64,000 nt of DNA, from assembly GCF_001856665.1 (NCBI RefSeq), contig NZ_CP017781.1:744001-808000 (forward strand). Direction: 5' to 3'. The position numbers and the translations under genes were made by a program. This DNA comes from Rhodobacter xanthinilyticus. Lineage in GTDB: Bacteria; Pseudomonadota; Alphaproteobacteria; Rhodobacterales; Rhodobacteraceae. Below, piece after piece: positions 25,678 through 35,574 of the stretch; the stretch's first letter is position 1, and every line of letters starts with the position of its first letter. Below the pieces are notes generated by a model that saw only the letters and a program-made list of their open reading frames with translations, was not told the origin of the DNA and searched no databases.

Positions 25678-28440
25678 TCAGTTGCCCGCCCGTTTCGCGC
25701 CCGAGGTGATCGCCTCGCGCAGGCGCTTGTCGAGCGCCTCTTGCTTCGATTTCGCGTGCAACTTCAGGCCGAACATGTCCTTGACGTAGAAGGTGTCGAC
25801 CACCTGCGCGCCATAGGTCGCGATCACGGCCGAGGCGATATAGATGTTCGAGGTCGCGAGCGCGCGGGTCAGGTCATAGAGCAGGCCGGGCCGGTCGCGG
25901 GTATCTACCTCGACGATCGTGTAGATATCCGAACCCTCGTTGTCGAAGGTGACATGGGTCGGGAAGCGGAACTCGCGCTCGCGCTTCTTGAGCTTGTCGC
26001 GGTCCTTGAGCGCGTCGCGCGCCACCACCTCGCCCTTCAGCGTCTTGTCGATCATCTGGCGCAGCCGCGGCAGGCGGGCGGCCTCATAGGGGTGGCCCTC
26101 GGCATCCTGGATCCAGAAGACCGCGGTCGCATAGCCGTCCTTCGAGGTATAGGTGCGCGCATCGACCACGTTGGCGCCCACGAGCGCCAGCGCCCCGGCG
26201 AGCCGCGAGAAGATCCCCGGGTGATCGGCCAGCGCAAAGGCCGCGCGGGTCGCGTCATGGTCGGGGTCGGGGTGCAGGTCGATGCGGATCTCGTTATCGC
26301 CCAGATCGCGCAAGAGCTCGGCAAAGATCACATGGGTCTCGGTCGAGAGCCCCTGCCAATAGGGGTCGTAATGGCGCGCAGCCTCGGCGCGCAGATCCTT
26401 CGCCTCCCAGGCCCCGAGCGCCTCGCGCAGCGCGCGCTTGGCGTCGTTCGAGCGTTGCTCGCGGTTGACCGCCTCGAGCCCATGTTCGAGCGCGCGCGCG
26501 GTATCGGAATGCAGCCGCCGGATCAGCGTGGCCTTCCAGTTGTTCCAGACATCGGGCCCGACGCCGCGGATATCGCACACCGTCAGCACCGTCAGCAGAT
26601 CGAGCCGGCGCTTCGATTTCACCAGCTTGGCGAAATCGCGGATCGTGCGCGGGTCGGAGAGATCGCGTTTTTGCGCCACATCGGACATCAGGAGGTGATG
26701 GCGGATCAGCCATTCCACCGTCTCACATTCCTCGGCGTTCAGCCCGAGCCGCGGGGTGATCTTGCGCGAGATCTGCGCGCCGAGGATCGAGTGATCCTCC
26801 GGCCGGCCCTTGCCGATATCATGGAGCAGGAGCGCCACATAAAGCACCCGCCGGCTGACGCCCTCTTTCAGGATATGCGAGCTCAGCGGCAGCTCTTCGA
26901 CCAGCTCGCCGCGCTCGATTTGCGCGAGCGTCGAGACCACCTGGATCGTGTGTTCGTCCACCGTGTAGCTGTGATACATGTTGAACTGCATCATCGCCAC
27001 GATCGGCTCGAATTCGGGGATGAAGGCCGAGAGCACGCCAAGCTCGTTCATCCGGCGCAGGCTGCGCTCGGGGTTGCCGTGCTTGAGCAGCAGATCGAGG
27101 AAGATCCGCTGCGCCTCGCGGTTCTCGCGCACTTCGTCGTCGATCAGATCGAGATGGGCCGAGATGATCCGCATCGCATCGGGGTGGATCAACATGCCGG
27201 TGCGCAGCGCCTCCTCGAAGATGCGCAGCAGGTTGAGCGGATCGGCGAGGAAGGCGCGCTTGTCGGAGACGCTGATCCGGCCGTTATCGTCCAGAAACGG
27301 CGCCTTGAGCGGCTTGCGGCGGCGGAAGAGCCGCTTGAGCACCGGCGGGCGCTTGACGTGCTGGGCCTCGAGCGCGGTGAGGAAGATCCGCGTCACCTCG
27401 CCCACCACCGTCGCGTGGCGGAAATAGGCCTGCATGAAGACCTCGACCGCGCGGCGCCCGGCGGTATCGGCATAGCCCATCCGCGCGGCCACCTCGACCT
27501 GCATGTCGAAGGTGAGCTGATCGGCGGCGCGATGCGCGATCAGGTGCAGATGGCAGCGCACCGCCCAGAGGAAATCCTCCGCGTCGCGGAAGCGCTGATA
27601 TTCCTCGGCGGTGAAGACCCCGAGCGGCACGAGCTCGGCCGCCTTGTGCACGCCGTGGATGTATTTCGCGATCCAGTAGAGGGTTTGCAGGTCGCGCAGC
27701 CCGCCCTTGCCCTCCTTGACATTGGGCTCGAGCACATAGCGCTGGCCGCCCTGGCGGCGATGGCGCTGGGCGCGCTCCTCGAGTTTCGCCTCGATGAATT
27801 CCGGCCCGGTGGTGCGGAAGAGATCGTTGCGCAGCCGGTCCTCGAGCTGGGCCGCGAGCGCGCTGTCGCCGCCGACGAGGCGTTGCTCGAGAAGCGCGGT
27901 GCGGATCGTGATGTCCTCGCGCCCGAGCCGCAGGCAATCGTCGATCGTGCGCGAGGCATGGCCGACCTTGAGCTTGAGATCCCACAGCATGTAGAGCATC
28001 GATTCGATCAGCGCCTCGGCCCAGGGGGTGATCTTCCAGGGCGTCAGAAACAGCAGATCGACATCGGAGGCTGGCGCCATTTCGGCGCGGCCATAGCCCC
28101 CCACCGCCAGCACCGCGAGGCGCTCGGCCTCGGTCGGGTTGGCGAGCGGATGCAGCTTCGTGCGCGCCACATGCATCACCGCGCGCACGATCCCGTCGGT
28201 CATCAGCGCATAGTGGGCGACGGTCTCGCGCGCCGAGCGCGGATGGCCGCGGAAATCGGCCTCGATCCAGGCGGTGGCCTCCTCGCGGGCGCGGTTCAGG
28301 AAAGCGACCGTTTCGGCGCGCAGCGCGCGCGCATCGGCCTCGGGGCTCAGCGCGGTCTCGAGCGTTGCGATCAGCGCGTCATGAGACAGAAGCAACGGCG
28401 CCCCGGCGATTGCCGGGGCGGAAAGGGGCGTATCGGTCAC
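25678..28440 (-). CDS. glnD: PII uridylyltransferase/uridylyl-removing enzyme
   Basis: Senses glutamine and controls PII (GlnB/GlnK) by uridylylation, steering nitrogen assimilation. The protein has 920 residues. The nucleotidyltransferase motif GGYGRAEMAPASDVDLLFL lies near 115-133. The PII-UTase helical domain follows, then an HD hydrolase domain (LLLHDIGKGRPEDHSILG, about 510-530). Two C-terminal ACT domains are visible (HPGIFSRLAGALALVGANVV and RPGLLYDLTRALATSNIYI). All catalytic motifs are present. The start lies 80 nt from the end of the upstream lipoprotein gene on the same strand. Confidence 0.96.
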   Translation of the reverse strand: MTDTPLSAPAIAGAPLLLSHDALIATLETALSPEADARALRAETVAFLNRAREEATAWIEADFRGHPRSARETVAHYALMTDGIVRAVMHVARTKLHPLANPTEAERLAVLAVGGYGRAEMAPASDVDLLFLTPWKITPWAEALIESMLYMLWDLKLKVGHASRTIDDCLRLGREDITIRTALLEQRLVGGDSALAAQLEDRLRNDLFRTTGPEFIEAKLEERAQRHRRQGGQRYVLEPNVKEGKGGLRDLQTLYWIAKYIHGVHKAAELVPLGVFTAEEYQRFRDAEDFLWAVRCHLHLIAHRAADQLTFDMQVEVAARMGYADTAGRRAVEVFMQAYFRHATVVGEVTRIFLTALEAQHVKRPPVLKRLFRRRKPLKAPFLDDNGRISVSDKRAFLADPLNLLRIFEEALRTGMLIHPDAMRIISAHLDLIDDEVRENREAQRIFLDLLLKHGNPERSLRRMNELGVLSAFIPEFEPIVAMMQFNMYHSYTVDEHTIQVVSTLAQIERGELVEELPLSSHILKEGVSRRVLYVALLLHDIGKGRPEDHSILGAQISRKITPRLGLNAEECETVEWLIRHHLLMSDVAQKRDLSDPRTIRDFAKLVKSKRRLDLLTVLTVCDIRGVGPDVWNNWKATLIRRLHSDTARALEHGLEAVNREQRSNDAKRALREALGAWEAKDLRAEAARHYDPYWQGLSTETHVIFAELLRDLGDNEIRIDLHPDPDHDATRAAFALADHPGIFSRLAGALALVGANVVDARTYTSKDGYATAVFWIQDAEGHPYEAARLPRLRQMIDKTLKGEVVARDALKDRDKLKKREREFRFPTHVTFDNEGSDIYTIVEVDTRDRPGLLYDLTRALATSNIYIASAVIATYGAQVVDTFYVKDMFGLKLHAKSKQEALDKRLREAITSGAKRAGN

Positions 28441-28519
28441 GGTCTTGCCATTCGCTGAGAAGCCTCGGGAGCGCGGTCAGCGCGGGGGCCGCCCGCGCCG
28501 CCGCAAGGGGGGGGCGGGG

Positions 28520-29701
28520 TCAGAACCCCGCGCCGCCAAAGGAGCGGGGGGCGGGGTCGATCACCACGGCCTGGCCCGCGCGGACCTCGGCGATGGCGAG
28601 GCCACGCTCGTTGGTGCCATCGGGGCGCAGCCGGAAGATGCCGTTGACGCCCACAAAGCCCGCGCCCTGGGTCAGCGCCGAGCGGGTCAGCGCGCTCTGA
28701 TTGCCCGATTTGACCAGCGCGCCGATCGCGGCGATGCCGTCATAGGAGAGCCCGGCGATCGAATGCGGCGCAGCGCCGAACGCGGCCTGGAAGCGCGACT
28801 GGAACTGTTGGTTGAGCGCCGGATCGGGCAGCGCGAACCAGCCGCCCTGGGTGCCCGGCAGCGAGAGCGTCGCGGTCGGGATATCCCAGCGCGTCAGGCC
28901 GAGGAACTTGGTCTTCGCCGGGTCGACGCCCTGCTCAGGCAGAAGCTGCGTCAGCAACGGCAGCGCGCCCGCGGTCCGCGCGGTCATGAACAGCGCATCG
29001 ACATCGCCCGCCTTGACGCGCGCCGCGATCCCCGGGACCGCATCGACCACGCCTTGTTGCGAGAACGGATAGGTCGCGGTGCCCACGATCTGCCCGCCCG
29101 AGCGCGACACCGCCGCCTGAATGGCGCGCGCGCCGATCTCGCCGGCGGTGGTCTGCTCGTTGACGATCATCACCCGTTTCTTGCCCTGCGAGACCGCATA
29201 GCTCGCCAGCCGGTTGGCGGTGTTCGGGAAGGTCAGGCCGAGCACGAAGAGGTTGCCCCCCGCGATATCGGTGTTGTTCGAGAAGGAGAGCACGTTGACA
29301 TCGCGGCTCGCGACGGCCACGGCGGCGGCGTTGGCCTCCTCGGCGAAGACCGGCCCGAGGATGATCTTGGCGCCGTCATCGACGGCTTTCGAGGCCATCT
29401 CGGCGGCCTTGCCCGCATTGCCGGCGGTGCTGTAGACGCGCAGGTCGATCTTGACGCCCTCGAGATCCGAGATCGCGAGCTCGGCGGCCTGTTTGAGCGA
29501 GGCCGCGAGCGTTTCATCGCCCGAATTGCCCGAGCCCGACGGCACCAGAAGCGCCACCGGCACCGGCGCGCCCGTGTCGATCGTCTGCCCGCCGTTCGAG
29601 CCCCCGCTCGCCATCGGTTGGCAAGCCGCCAGCCATGCGGCAGACAGAAGCGCGCCGATTCTCAAGAGCGGGTTGCGGGGCTTACGTAAAGTGGCAAACA
29701 T
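28520..29701 (-). CDS. LppC-like penicillin-binding protein activator lipoprotein
   Basis: A 393-residue lipoprotein: signal peptide with lipobox LAAC (Cys27), then a periplasmic-binding-protein-like fold (VPVALLVPSGSGNSGDETLAASLKQA...GAKIILGPVFAEEANAA...). It belongs with the LppC/LpoA-type family that activates PBP1A in other bacteria, and with ABC-type branched-amino-acid binding folds. The ATG at 29701 gives a clean lipoprotein signal; the frame remains open to 29797. The divergent neighbour rsmI is the classic partner of this family. Envelope biosynthesis is the inferred role. Confidence 0.87.
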   Translation of the reverse strand: MFATLRKPRNPLLRIGALLSAAWLAACQPMASGGSNGGQTIDTGAPVPVALLVPSGSGNSGDETLAASLKQAAELAISDLEGVKIDLRVYSTAGNAGKAAEMASKAVDDGAKIILGPVFAEEANAAAVAVASRDVNVLSFSNNTDIAGGNLFVLGLTFPNTANRLASYAVSQGKKRVMIVNEQTTAGEIGARAIQAAVSRSGGQIVGTATYPFSQQGVVDAVPGIAARVKAGDVDALFMTARTAGALPLLTQLLPEQGVDPAKTKFLGLTRWDIPTATLSLPGTQGGWFALPDPALNQQFQSRFQAAFGAAPHSIAGLSYDGIAAIGALVKSGNQSALTRSALTQGAGFVGVNGIFRLRPDGTNERGLAIAEVRAGQAVVIDPAPRSFGGAGF

Positions 29702-29801
29702 GACCGAGGCCTCTGATCCGGGGGCTGGGGTAAAATACCCGCGAACCCTAAGCGCTTCGCGGCGCGAAGTAAACGCGGCAGGTAAAGCGAAAGGCACGAC
29801 A

Positions 29802-30707
29802 ATGAGCGAAACGCACGAGGCCGGCAGGTCTTTGCCGCAACCGGGGCCGGGCGCGGGGCGAAAGCCGCTCGGGCCGGGGCTCTACTTCATTGCGACCCCG
29901 ATCGGGGCCGCGCGCGACATCACCTTGCGCGCGCTCGATATTCTCGCCTCGGCGGAGATGATCGCGGCCGAAGATACCCGCACCCTGCGCCATCTGATGG
30001 AGATCCACGGCATCGCCTTGGGGGATCGTCCGCTCGTCTCCTATCACGATCATAACGGCGCCACCGCCCGCCCGCGGATCCTGCGCGCGCTGGAGGAGGG
30101 CCGCTCGGTCGTCTATGCCTCCGAGGCGGGCACGCCGCTCGTTGCGGATCCGGGCTATCAGCTCGGCCGCGCGGCGATCGAGGCGGGTGTGCCGGTCTTT
30201 GCCGCGCCCGGCCCCTCCGCAGTGCTGGCGGCGCTGACCGTCTCGGGCCTGCCCTCGGATCGCTTCCTCTTCGCGGGCTTCCCGCCAAACACCGCGAGTG
30301 CGCGGCGCAAATGGCTCAAGGAGTTCGCGGCGATCCCGGCAACGCTGATCTTTTATGAATCGCCCAAGCGCGTCAGTGAAATGTTAACCGATCTTGTGAC
30401 AACCTTCGGAACAGATCGACAGGCGGCGGTCTGCCGCGAGTTGACGAAGAAATTTGAAGAGGTGCGCCGCGGGACGCTGTCGGAACTGGCAGAGGCATTC
30501 GCGGGGCAAAGCCCGAAGGGCGAGTTCGTGGTGCTGATCGATCGCCCCCGCGGGCGACAGGCCGGGCCAGAGGATGTGGAGGCCGCGCTGCGGGAAAGAC
30601 TGGCGCGGATGAGTGTGAAAGATGCGGCGGCAGAGGTGGCCGAAGCGTTGGGTCTGCCCCGGCGCGAGATCTACCAGGCCGCTTTGGCGATGGAGAAGGA
30701 CGAATGA
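29802..30707 (+). CDS. rsmI: 16S rRNA 2'-O-ribose C1402 methyltransferase
   Basis: SAM-dependent tetrapyrrole-methylase-fold enzyme of 301 residues that 2'-O-methylates C1402 in 16S rRNA. Motifs are YFIATPIGAARDITLRAL (canonical T-P-I-G-N-L-x-D with N-L replaced by A-A), AEDTRTLRHLM, GTPLVADPGYQL and AAPGPSAVLAALTVSG. The ATG at 29802 follows aaaggcacgac. It overlaps yraN by 4 nt. The order LppC-like/rsmI/yraN/gshB is conserved in alphaproteobacteria. Confidence 0.95.
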   Translation: MSETHEAGRSLPQPGPGAGRKPLGPGLYFIATPIGAARDITLRALDILASAEMIAAEDTRTLRHLMEIHGIALGDRPLVSYHDHNGATARPRILRALEEGRSVVYASEAGTPLVADPGYQLGRAAIEAGVPVFAAPGPSAVLAALTVSGLPSDRFLFAGFPPNTASARRKWLKEFAAIPATLIFYESPKRVSEMLTDLVTTFGTDRQAAVCRELTKKFEEVRRGTLSELAEAFAGQSPKGEFVVLIDRPRGRQAGPEDVEAALRERLARMSVKDAAAEVAEALGLPRREIYQAALAMEKDE

Positions 30708-31063
30708 GCGGAGCACGATCCTACTACGCCGGCCTCGCCGCCGAAGGGCAGGTGGCCAATCTCTATGAGCGTGCCGGCCACCGAATCGCGGCACATCGCT
30801 GGCGTGGGAGATACGGCGGCGAAATCGATCTGATCGCGCGCGACGGAGACACGGTGATCTTCGTCGAAGTGAAGCAAGCCAAGACCCACGCCTGGGCGGC
30901 CGAACGCCTCTCGCAGCGGCAGATGCAGCGGATCTGCCTGTCGGCCGAAGAGTTCATCGCGCGGGAATTTGGCGCGGCAAACATCAATGTGCGGTTCGAT
31001 CTCGCGCTCGTCGATGAGATGGGCCGAATTGAAATTCTCGAGAACGCGTATCACGGCAACTGA
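30704..31063 (+). CDS. yraN: YraN-family (UPF0102) nuclease-fold protein
   Basis: A 119-residue protein with the restriction-endonuclease-like core found in Yra[24 protein letters not shown], giving the E-x-D...E-V-K pattern of metal-dependent nucleases. The biochemical role of the family is not established. The ATG overlaps the rsmI stop, so it is translated together with rsmI. gshB begins 59 nt downstream. Confidence 0.9.
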   Translation: MSGARSYYAGLAAEGQVANLYERAGHRIAAHRWRGRYGGEIDLIARDGDTVIFVEVKQAKTHAWAAERLSQRQMQRICLSAEEFIAREFGAANINVRFDLALVDEMGRIEILENAYHGN

Positions 31064-31122
31064 GGCGCGATTGCATCGCTGTGCCGAACCGGGCATCAAG
31101 GACGCAACGAAAGGGGGCGCCC

Positions 31123-32070
31123 ATGGCCTTGAAAGTTGCAATCCAGATGGATCCGATCGCATCCATCAATATCAACGCCGACAGCACCTTCCGCCTGGCG
31201 GAGGAAGCGCAGGCGCGGGGGCACGAGCTCTTTTACTACACGCCGGACAAGCTCATCTACCGCGAGGGCAAGGTTCTGGCGCGGGGCTGGCCGCTGACGG
31301 TGCGTCGCAAGATTGGCGATCATTTCACGCTGGGTGACGAAGCCGAGGTGGATCTGGCGGGGTTCGATGTCGTGTGGTTGCGGCAGGATCCGCCCTTCGA
31401 CATGGGCTATATCACGACGACGCATGTGCTCGAGCGGATCCATCCGCAGACGTTGGTCGTCAATGACCCGTTCTGGGTGCGCAACTCGCCCGAGAAGCTG
31501 CTCGTTCTGAATTTTCCCGATCTGACGCCGCCGACCCTGATCGCGCGCGATCTCGAGGCGATTCGCGCCTTCAAGGCGGAGCATGGCGACATCATCCTCA
31601 AGCCGCTTTACGGCAATGGCGGGGCGGGTGTGTTCCGGCTCGATCCGAACGACCGCAATCTCGCCTCGTTGCACGAGCTTTTTACCGGCATCAACCGCGA
31701 GCCTTTGATCGCGCAGAAATATGTTCCGGCGGTGGTGCAGGGCGACAAGCGGATCATCTTGGTCGATGGCGAGCCGGTTGGCGCGATCAACCGGGTGCCG
31801 GCGGCGGGGGAGACGCGCTCCAACATGCATGTCGGCGGGCGGCCCGAGAAGGTCGGCCTGAGCGCGCGGGATCGCGAGATCTGCGCAGCGATCGGGCCGG
31901 TCTTGCGCGAAAAGGGACAGATCTTTGTCGGCATCGATGTGATCGGCGACTGGCTGACCGAGATCAACGTGACCTCGCCCACCGGCATTCAGGAGCTTGA
32001 GCGCTTCGATGGCGTCAACATCGCCGAGAAGATCTGGCAGGTGATCGAAGCCAAGCGGGCCGCGATGTGA
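31123..32070 (+). CDS. gshB: Glutathione synthetase
   Basis: ATP-grasp ligase joining gamma-glutamylcysteine and glycine to give glutathione. The protein has 315 residues. The N-terminal [17 protein letters not shown] is typical of GshB, and the ATP-grasp motifs [17 protein letters not shown] and [16 protein letters not shown] are intact. The ATG at 31123 follows aaagggggcgcc. The stop overlaps the GTG of the downstream esterase gene. Two GST genes and a GFA protein elsewhere in the window would use its product. Confidence 0.95.
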   Translation: MALKVAIQMDPIASININADSTFRLAEEAQARGHELFYYTPDKLIYREGKVLARGWPLTVRRKIGDHFTLGDEAEVDLAGFDVVWLRQDPPFDMGYITTTHVLERIHPQTLVVNDPFWVRNSPEKLLVLNFPDLTPPTLIARDLEAIRAFKAEHGDIILKPLYGNGGAGVFRLDPNDRNLASLHELFTGINREPLIAQKYVPAVVQGDKRIILVDGEPVGAINRVPAAGETRSNMHVGGRPEKVGLSARDREICAAIGPVLREKGQIFVGIDVIGDWLTEINVTSPTGIQELERFDGVNIAEKIWQVIEAKRAAM

Positions 32071-32978
32071 GCCGGCGGCAGGCGCTTCTCAACGGTCTGC
32101 TGCGGCTGACCGCGAAGCGCTATTTCGCCCGGGTGACCGATCCGCGGCAGGCGCGCCTTGATATGGAGCGCGCCTGTGCGCGGATGTTGCGCGCCCCGCC
32201 GGGTACGGTGGTCGTCGCGGTGCCGATCGGGCCGGGCGGGGCGGTGTCGATCCGCTCCGGGCGGGGGCAGGCCTCGGGCAAGATCTGTCTCTATTTTCAT
32301 GGGGGCGGCTATATATCGGGCTCGCCGCAGACCCATACCCCAATGGTTGCGCGTCTTTCGCGGCTGGCGCGGGTCGAATGTGTCGTGCCGCGCTATCGGT
32401 TGGCGCCCGAGGCGCCCCATCCAGCCGCCTTCGAGGATGCGATCGCGGCCTGGCGGGACCTGCGGGCGCGGGGCTATGGGCGGCGCGATATCGTGATCGG
32501 CGGCGATAGCGCGGGGGGCGGGCTGGCGCTCGCGCTTCTTGCGCGGCTGTGCGAGACGGGCGAAGCCCCGGCGGGGCTGATCGCCTTTTCGCCCTGGACC
32601 GATCTGTCGGGCGCGGGCGCGTCTTTGGCGCAAAACGCCGGCCGCGACCCGATGTTGCCGGCCCATCGCTTCGAGGAGGCCGCGCAATTCTACTTGCAGG
32701 GGGCGCCGGCCCGCACCGCCACCGCCTCGCCCCTTTTCGCCGCCTTCCCCGCTTGCCCGCCGGTTTTCCTGCAATGCTCCGACAGCGAGATCTTGCGCGA
32801 TGACACGCTGCGCATGGCGGCGCATCTGCGCTCCTTTGGCGCCGAGGTCACGCTCCAGGTCTGGCCGGGCGCGCCGCATGTCTGGCAGATGTTCGACGGC
32901 TGGATCCCCGAGGCCCGCGCGGCGCTGGCCGAGGCCGGCGCGGCGGCGCGCAAGATGCTCAGCCTGCCACCCCGCTGA
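32067..32978 (+). CDS. Alpha/beta-hydrolase (HSL-type esterase)
   Basis: A 303-residue esterase of the hormone-sensitive-lipase class. The oxyanion-hole motif HGGGY is present near residue 77, the nucleophile elbow GGDSAGGG near 146, an acidic residue in [10 protein letters not shown] and the catalytic histidine in GAPHVWQ. It starts at a GTG overlapping the gshB stop. It converges with comM and the two coding ends overlap by 20 bp (32959-32978). Substrate unknown; short acyl esters are usual for this class. Confidence 0.85.
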   Translation: MSRRQALLNGLLRLTAKRYFARVTDPRQARLDMERACARMLRAPPGTVVVAVPIGPGGAVSIRSGRGQASGKICLYFHGGGYISGSPQTHTPMVARLSRLARVECVVPRYRLAPEAPHPAAFEDAIAAWRDLRARGYGRRDIVIGGDSAGGGLALALLARLCETGEAPAGLIAFSPWTDLSGAGASLAQNAGRDPMLPAHRFEEAAQFYLQGAPARTATASPLFAAFPACPPVFLQCSDSEILRDDTLRMAAHLRSFGAEVTLQVWPGAPHVWQMFDGWIPEARAALAEAGAAARKMLSLPPR

Positions 32979-34470
32979 GCCGATAGCCGATCGCCTCGGC
33001 GAGATGGGGCACGCGCACCGCCTCCGAGCCGTCGAGATCGGCGATCGTGCGCGCGACCCGCAAGATCCGGTGATAGCCGCGCGCGGTCAGCCCGATCCGC
33101 TCGGCCGCGCGCATCATCAGCGCGCGCCCCTCGGCATCGGGCGCGGCGATCTCTTCCAAAAGCGCGCCCTCGGCCTCGGCATTGACCCGCACGCCCGGCG
33201 CCTGCGCAAACCGCGCCGCCTGCACCGCGCGCGCCCGCGCCACCCGCTGCGCCACCGTGGCCGAGCTGTCACCCGCGGGCGGCGTCTCGAAGGCCGAGAG
33301 GCTCACCGCCGGCACCTCGATGCGCAGATCGAACCGATCCATCAGCGGCCCGGAGATCCGCCCGAGATACTCCGCCCCGCAGTTGGGCGCGCGCGAACAG
33401 GCCTGCGCCGCATCACCCAAATGCCCGCAACGACAGGGATTTGCCGCCGCCACCAGCAGGAACCGGCAGGGGTAGCGCACATGGGCATTGGCGCGCGCCA
33501 CCACCACCTCGCCGGTCTCGAGCGGCTGGCGCAGCGTCTCGAGCACGGCGCGCGGATATTCGGGGAATTCGTCCATGAACAAGACGCCGTTATGCGCCAG
33601 GCTGACCTCGCCCGGCCGCGCGCCGCGCCCGCCGCCGATCATCGCCGCCATCGAGGCGGTGTGGTGGGGCTCGCGGAACGGGCGCTGGCGCGAGATCCCG
33701 CCCTCGGCCAAAAGCCCCGAGAGCGACTGGATCATCGAGGTTTCGAGCGCCTCGGCGGGGCTGAGCGGCGGCAAGATCCCGGGCAGGCGCGCTGCGAGCA
33801 TGGATTTTCCGGCGCCCGGCGGGCCGATCATCATCAGGTGGTGGCGCCCCGCCGCGGCCACCTCGAGCGCGCGTTTGGCACGCTCCTGGCCCTTGATGTC
33901 GCGCAGGTCGCGCAGGGTCTCGGGGGCTGCGACCTCGCCCGGGCGGGCGCGGGGCAGGGGGGCTTTCTGGCTCAGATGGCGGATCGCGTCATTGAGGGTC
34001 GCGGGCGCGAACACCGAGGTCGCGGCGACCCAGGCCGCCTCCGCCCCGCAAGATTTCGGGCAGATCAGCGCGCGCTCCTCCTCGGCCGCGGCCATCGCCG
34101 CGGGCAGCGCGCCCGCCACCGCGATCAGCCGCCCGTCGAGCGCGAGCTCGCCGATCGAGACCACCGTTTCGACCTCCTCGCGCGGCAGGATCTCGATCGC
34201 GGCAAGCACCGCCAGCGCGATCGGCAGGTCGAAATGCGAGCCTTCCTTCGGCAGATCGGCGGGCGAGAGATTGACCGTGATCTTCTTCATCGGCAGCGCG
34301 ATGGCGAGCGCGCCAAGCGCCGCGCGCACCCGCTCGCGCGCTTCGGAGACCGCCTTGTCGGGCAGCCCGACGATGGCAAAGCCCGGCATCCCGTGCGAGA
34401 GCGCGCATTGCACCTCGACGAGGCGCGCCTCGACGCCTTCGAACGCTACGGTATAGGTTTTCGCGACCAT
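32959..34470 (-). CDS. comM: ComM/YifB Mg-chelatase-like ATPase
   Basis: A 503-residue AAA+ helicase of the ComM family, which promotes branch migration of donor DNA during natural transformation in studied species. The N-terminal Lon-like domain (MVAKTYTVAFEGVEARLVEV...GLPDKAVSEARERVRAAL) precedes the Walker A motif GPPGAGKSML, the Walker B-like VLFMDEFPE and a Mg-chelatase C-terminal domain with four cysteines around NPCRCGHLGDAAQAC. It is intact and full length. The C-terminus overlaps the convergent esterase gene. Confidence 0.92.
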   Translation of the reverse strand: MVAKTYTVAFEGVEARLVEVQCALSHGMPGFAIVGLPDKAVSEARERVRAALGALAIALPMKKITVNLSPADLPKEGSHFDLPIALAVLAAIEILPREEVETVVSIGELALDGRLIAVAGALPAAMAAAEEERALICPKSCGAEAAWVAATSVFAPATLNDAIRHLSQKAPLPRARPGEVAAPETLRDLRDIKGQERAKRALEVAAAGRHHLMMIGPPGAGKSMLAARLPGILPPLSPAEALETSMIQSLSGLLAEGGISRQRPFREPHHTASMAAMIGGGRGARPGEVSLAHNGVLFMDEFPEYPRAVLETLRQPLETGEVVVARANAHVRYPCRFLLVAAANPCRCGHLGDAAQACSRAPNCGAEYLGRISGPLMDRFDLRIEVPAVSLSAFETPPAGDSSATVAQRVARARAVQAARFAQAPGVRVNAEAEGALLEEIAAPDAEGRALMMRAAERIGLTARGYHRILRVARTIADLDGSEAVRVPHLAEAIGYRLSGVAG

Positions 34471-34509
34471 GCCTGCCCCCGGTTTTGGTTAACCGTAGCG
34501 GCGGCTTCT

Positions 34510-35394
34510 TTAAGAATGGTTAACGCTGTCGCGCACGAGCGCCATGAATTGCGGCCAGGCGGCGGGGTCGGCGAGCGTCTTGTCGCGGCAAAACGGGTTG
34601 CAAAAGCCGTAGACCCGCCCGTCGAATTCGAGAAAGTCGCTGACCGGTTTGCCGGAATAAGGGCAGGCGGTGTTGACCGAGGGGCCCTCGGTCGCGCGCG
34701 CGGGGAGCGGCGCGGGGCCGGGCCAGGGCCGGGCCTGCCAGTCGCGGCGGTAGAAGGGCTGATCTTGCCCCTCCGCCAGCCCCATCGCGCGCCAGCGGCG
34801 GAAATTCGGCTCGGTCAGTTGCGCCTCGATATAGCTGTCGAATTCCGCGCCGATCGGCAGGTTATACCCCGCGATCCGCGCCGCGACCGGCGCAAAGAAC
34901 GCATCCGCCGCGCACCATTGGCCAAAGAGCCACGGCCCGCCGGCGCCGAACCGCGCCCGCGCCATCGACCACAGCGTCTTGATCCGCGCGAGATCGAGCA
35001 GCACCTCATCGGGGGGTGCGCAATCGACATAGCTCACCCGCAGGTTCATCGGGCAATGGCTGCGCAGCGCCGAAAAGCCCGAATGCATCTCCGCCGCAAG
35101 CCAGCGCGCCACCGCCCGCGCGCTCGGGTCCGCGGGCCAGAGCCCGACCTCGGGGTGCCGCTCGGCCAGCGTCTCGGCGATCGCGAGCGTCTCGCCGATG
35201 ATCGTGCCATCGGGCAGCCGCAGCGCCGGCACCAGCCGCGCGGGCGCGAACCGGCTCAGCAAGTCATTGAAATCAGGGGAGTAAAGCCGCCCGGTCAGGA
35301 CCGTGACCGGGATCCCCGTGCGCGCAAACAACAGCCAGCCCCGCAGCGACCAGCTCGAATAGCTCCGATCCCCGATCGCCAGTTGATAGCCCAT
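34510..35394 (-). CDS. GST fused to a YHS-like metal-binding tail
   Basis: Residues 1-215 are glutathione-S-transferase-like (YQLAIGDRSYSSWSLRGWLL, then the helical domain). Residues 245-292 form a separate cysteine module CPYSGKPVSDFLEFDGRVYGFCNPFCRDK, of the YHS/TRASH type that binds metals. The total is 294 residues, longer than an ordinary GST. The ATG at 35394 has gttgaggggtgatc upstream; a GTG two codons earlier is less likely. A link between thiol conjugation and metal sensing is suggested but untested. It lies 39 nt upstream of comM on the same strand. Confidence 0.8.
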   Translation of the reverse strand: MGYQLAIGDRSYSSWSLRGWLLFARTGIPVTVLTGRLYSPDFNDLLSRFAPARLVPALRLPDGTIIGETLAIAETLAERHPEVGLWPADPSARAVARWLAAEMHSGFSALRSHCPMNLRVSYVDCAPPDEVLLDLARIKTLWSMARARFGAGGPWLFGQWCAADAFFAPVAARIAGYNLPIGAEFDSYIEAQLTEPNFRRWRAMGLAEGQDQPFYRRDWQARPWPGPAPLPARATEGPSVNTACPYSGKPVSDFLEFDGRVYGFCNPFCRDKTLADPAAWPQFMALVRDSVNHS

Positions 35395-35475
35395 GATCAC
35401 CCCTCAACACCGATCCCGACAGGCTAACACCGATTTGTGAGCGCCGAAACGCACATTTCAGCGGAACATTTTTTT

Positions 35476-35492
35476 GTGAGAATCATTCTAAA
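35476..35492. promoter_or_regulatory. Irr/ICE-like box upstream of rpoH-chaN
   Basis: On the minus strand the site reads TTTAGAA-TGA-TTCTCAC, close to the iron-control-element consensus TTTAGAA-N3-TTCTAAA recognised by Irr. The core agaat-c-attct is a perfect inverted repeat. It lies 83 nt before the rpoH start. Confidence 0.45.
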
Positions 35493-35574
35493 CTGGAAGA
35501 CAAGCCGCCCGCTCTGCGCCATGATGTTAGCGCTGAGCACGCCACAAGTGGGTTGGGAGACCCGGGAGACTGAG

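Noticed and set aside
24388-28458. A very long plus-strand open frame antisense to murJ/glnD
   Set aside because: Composition is Arg/His/Asp-rich, as expected from the reverse of GC-biased codons; murJ and glnD are complete on the other strand.
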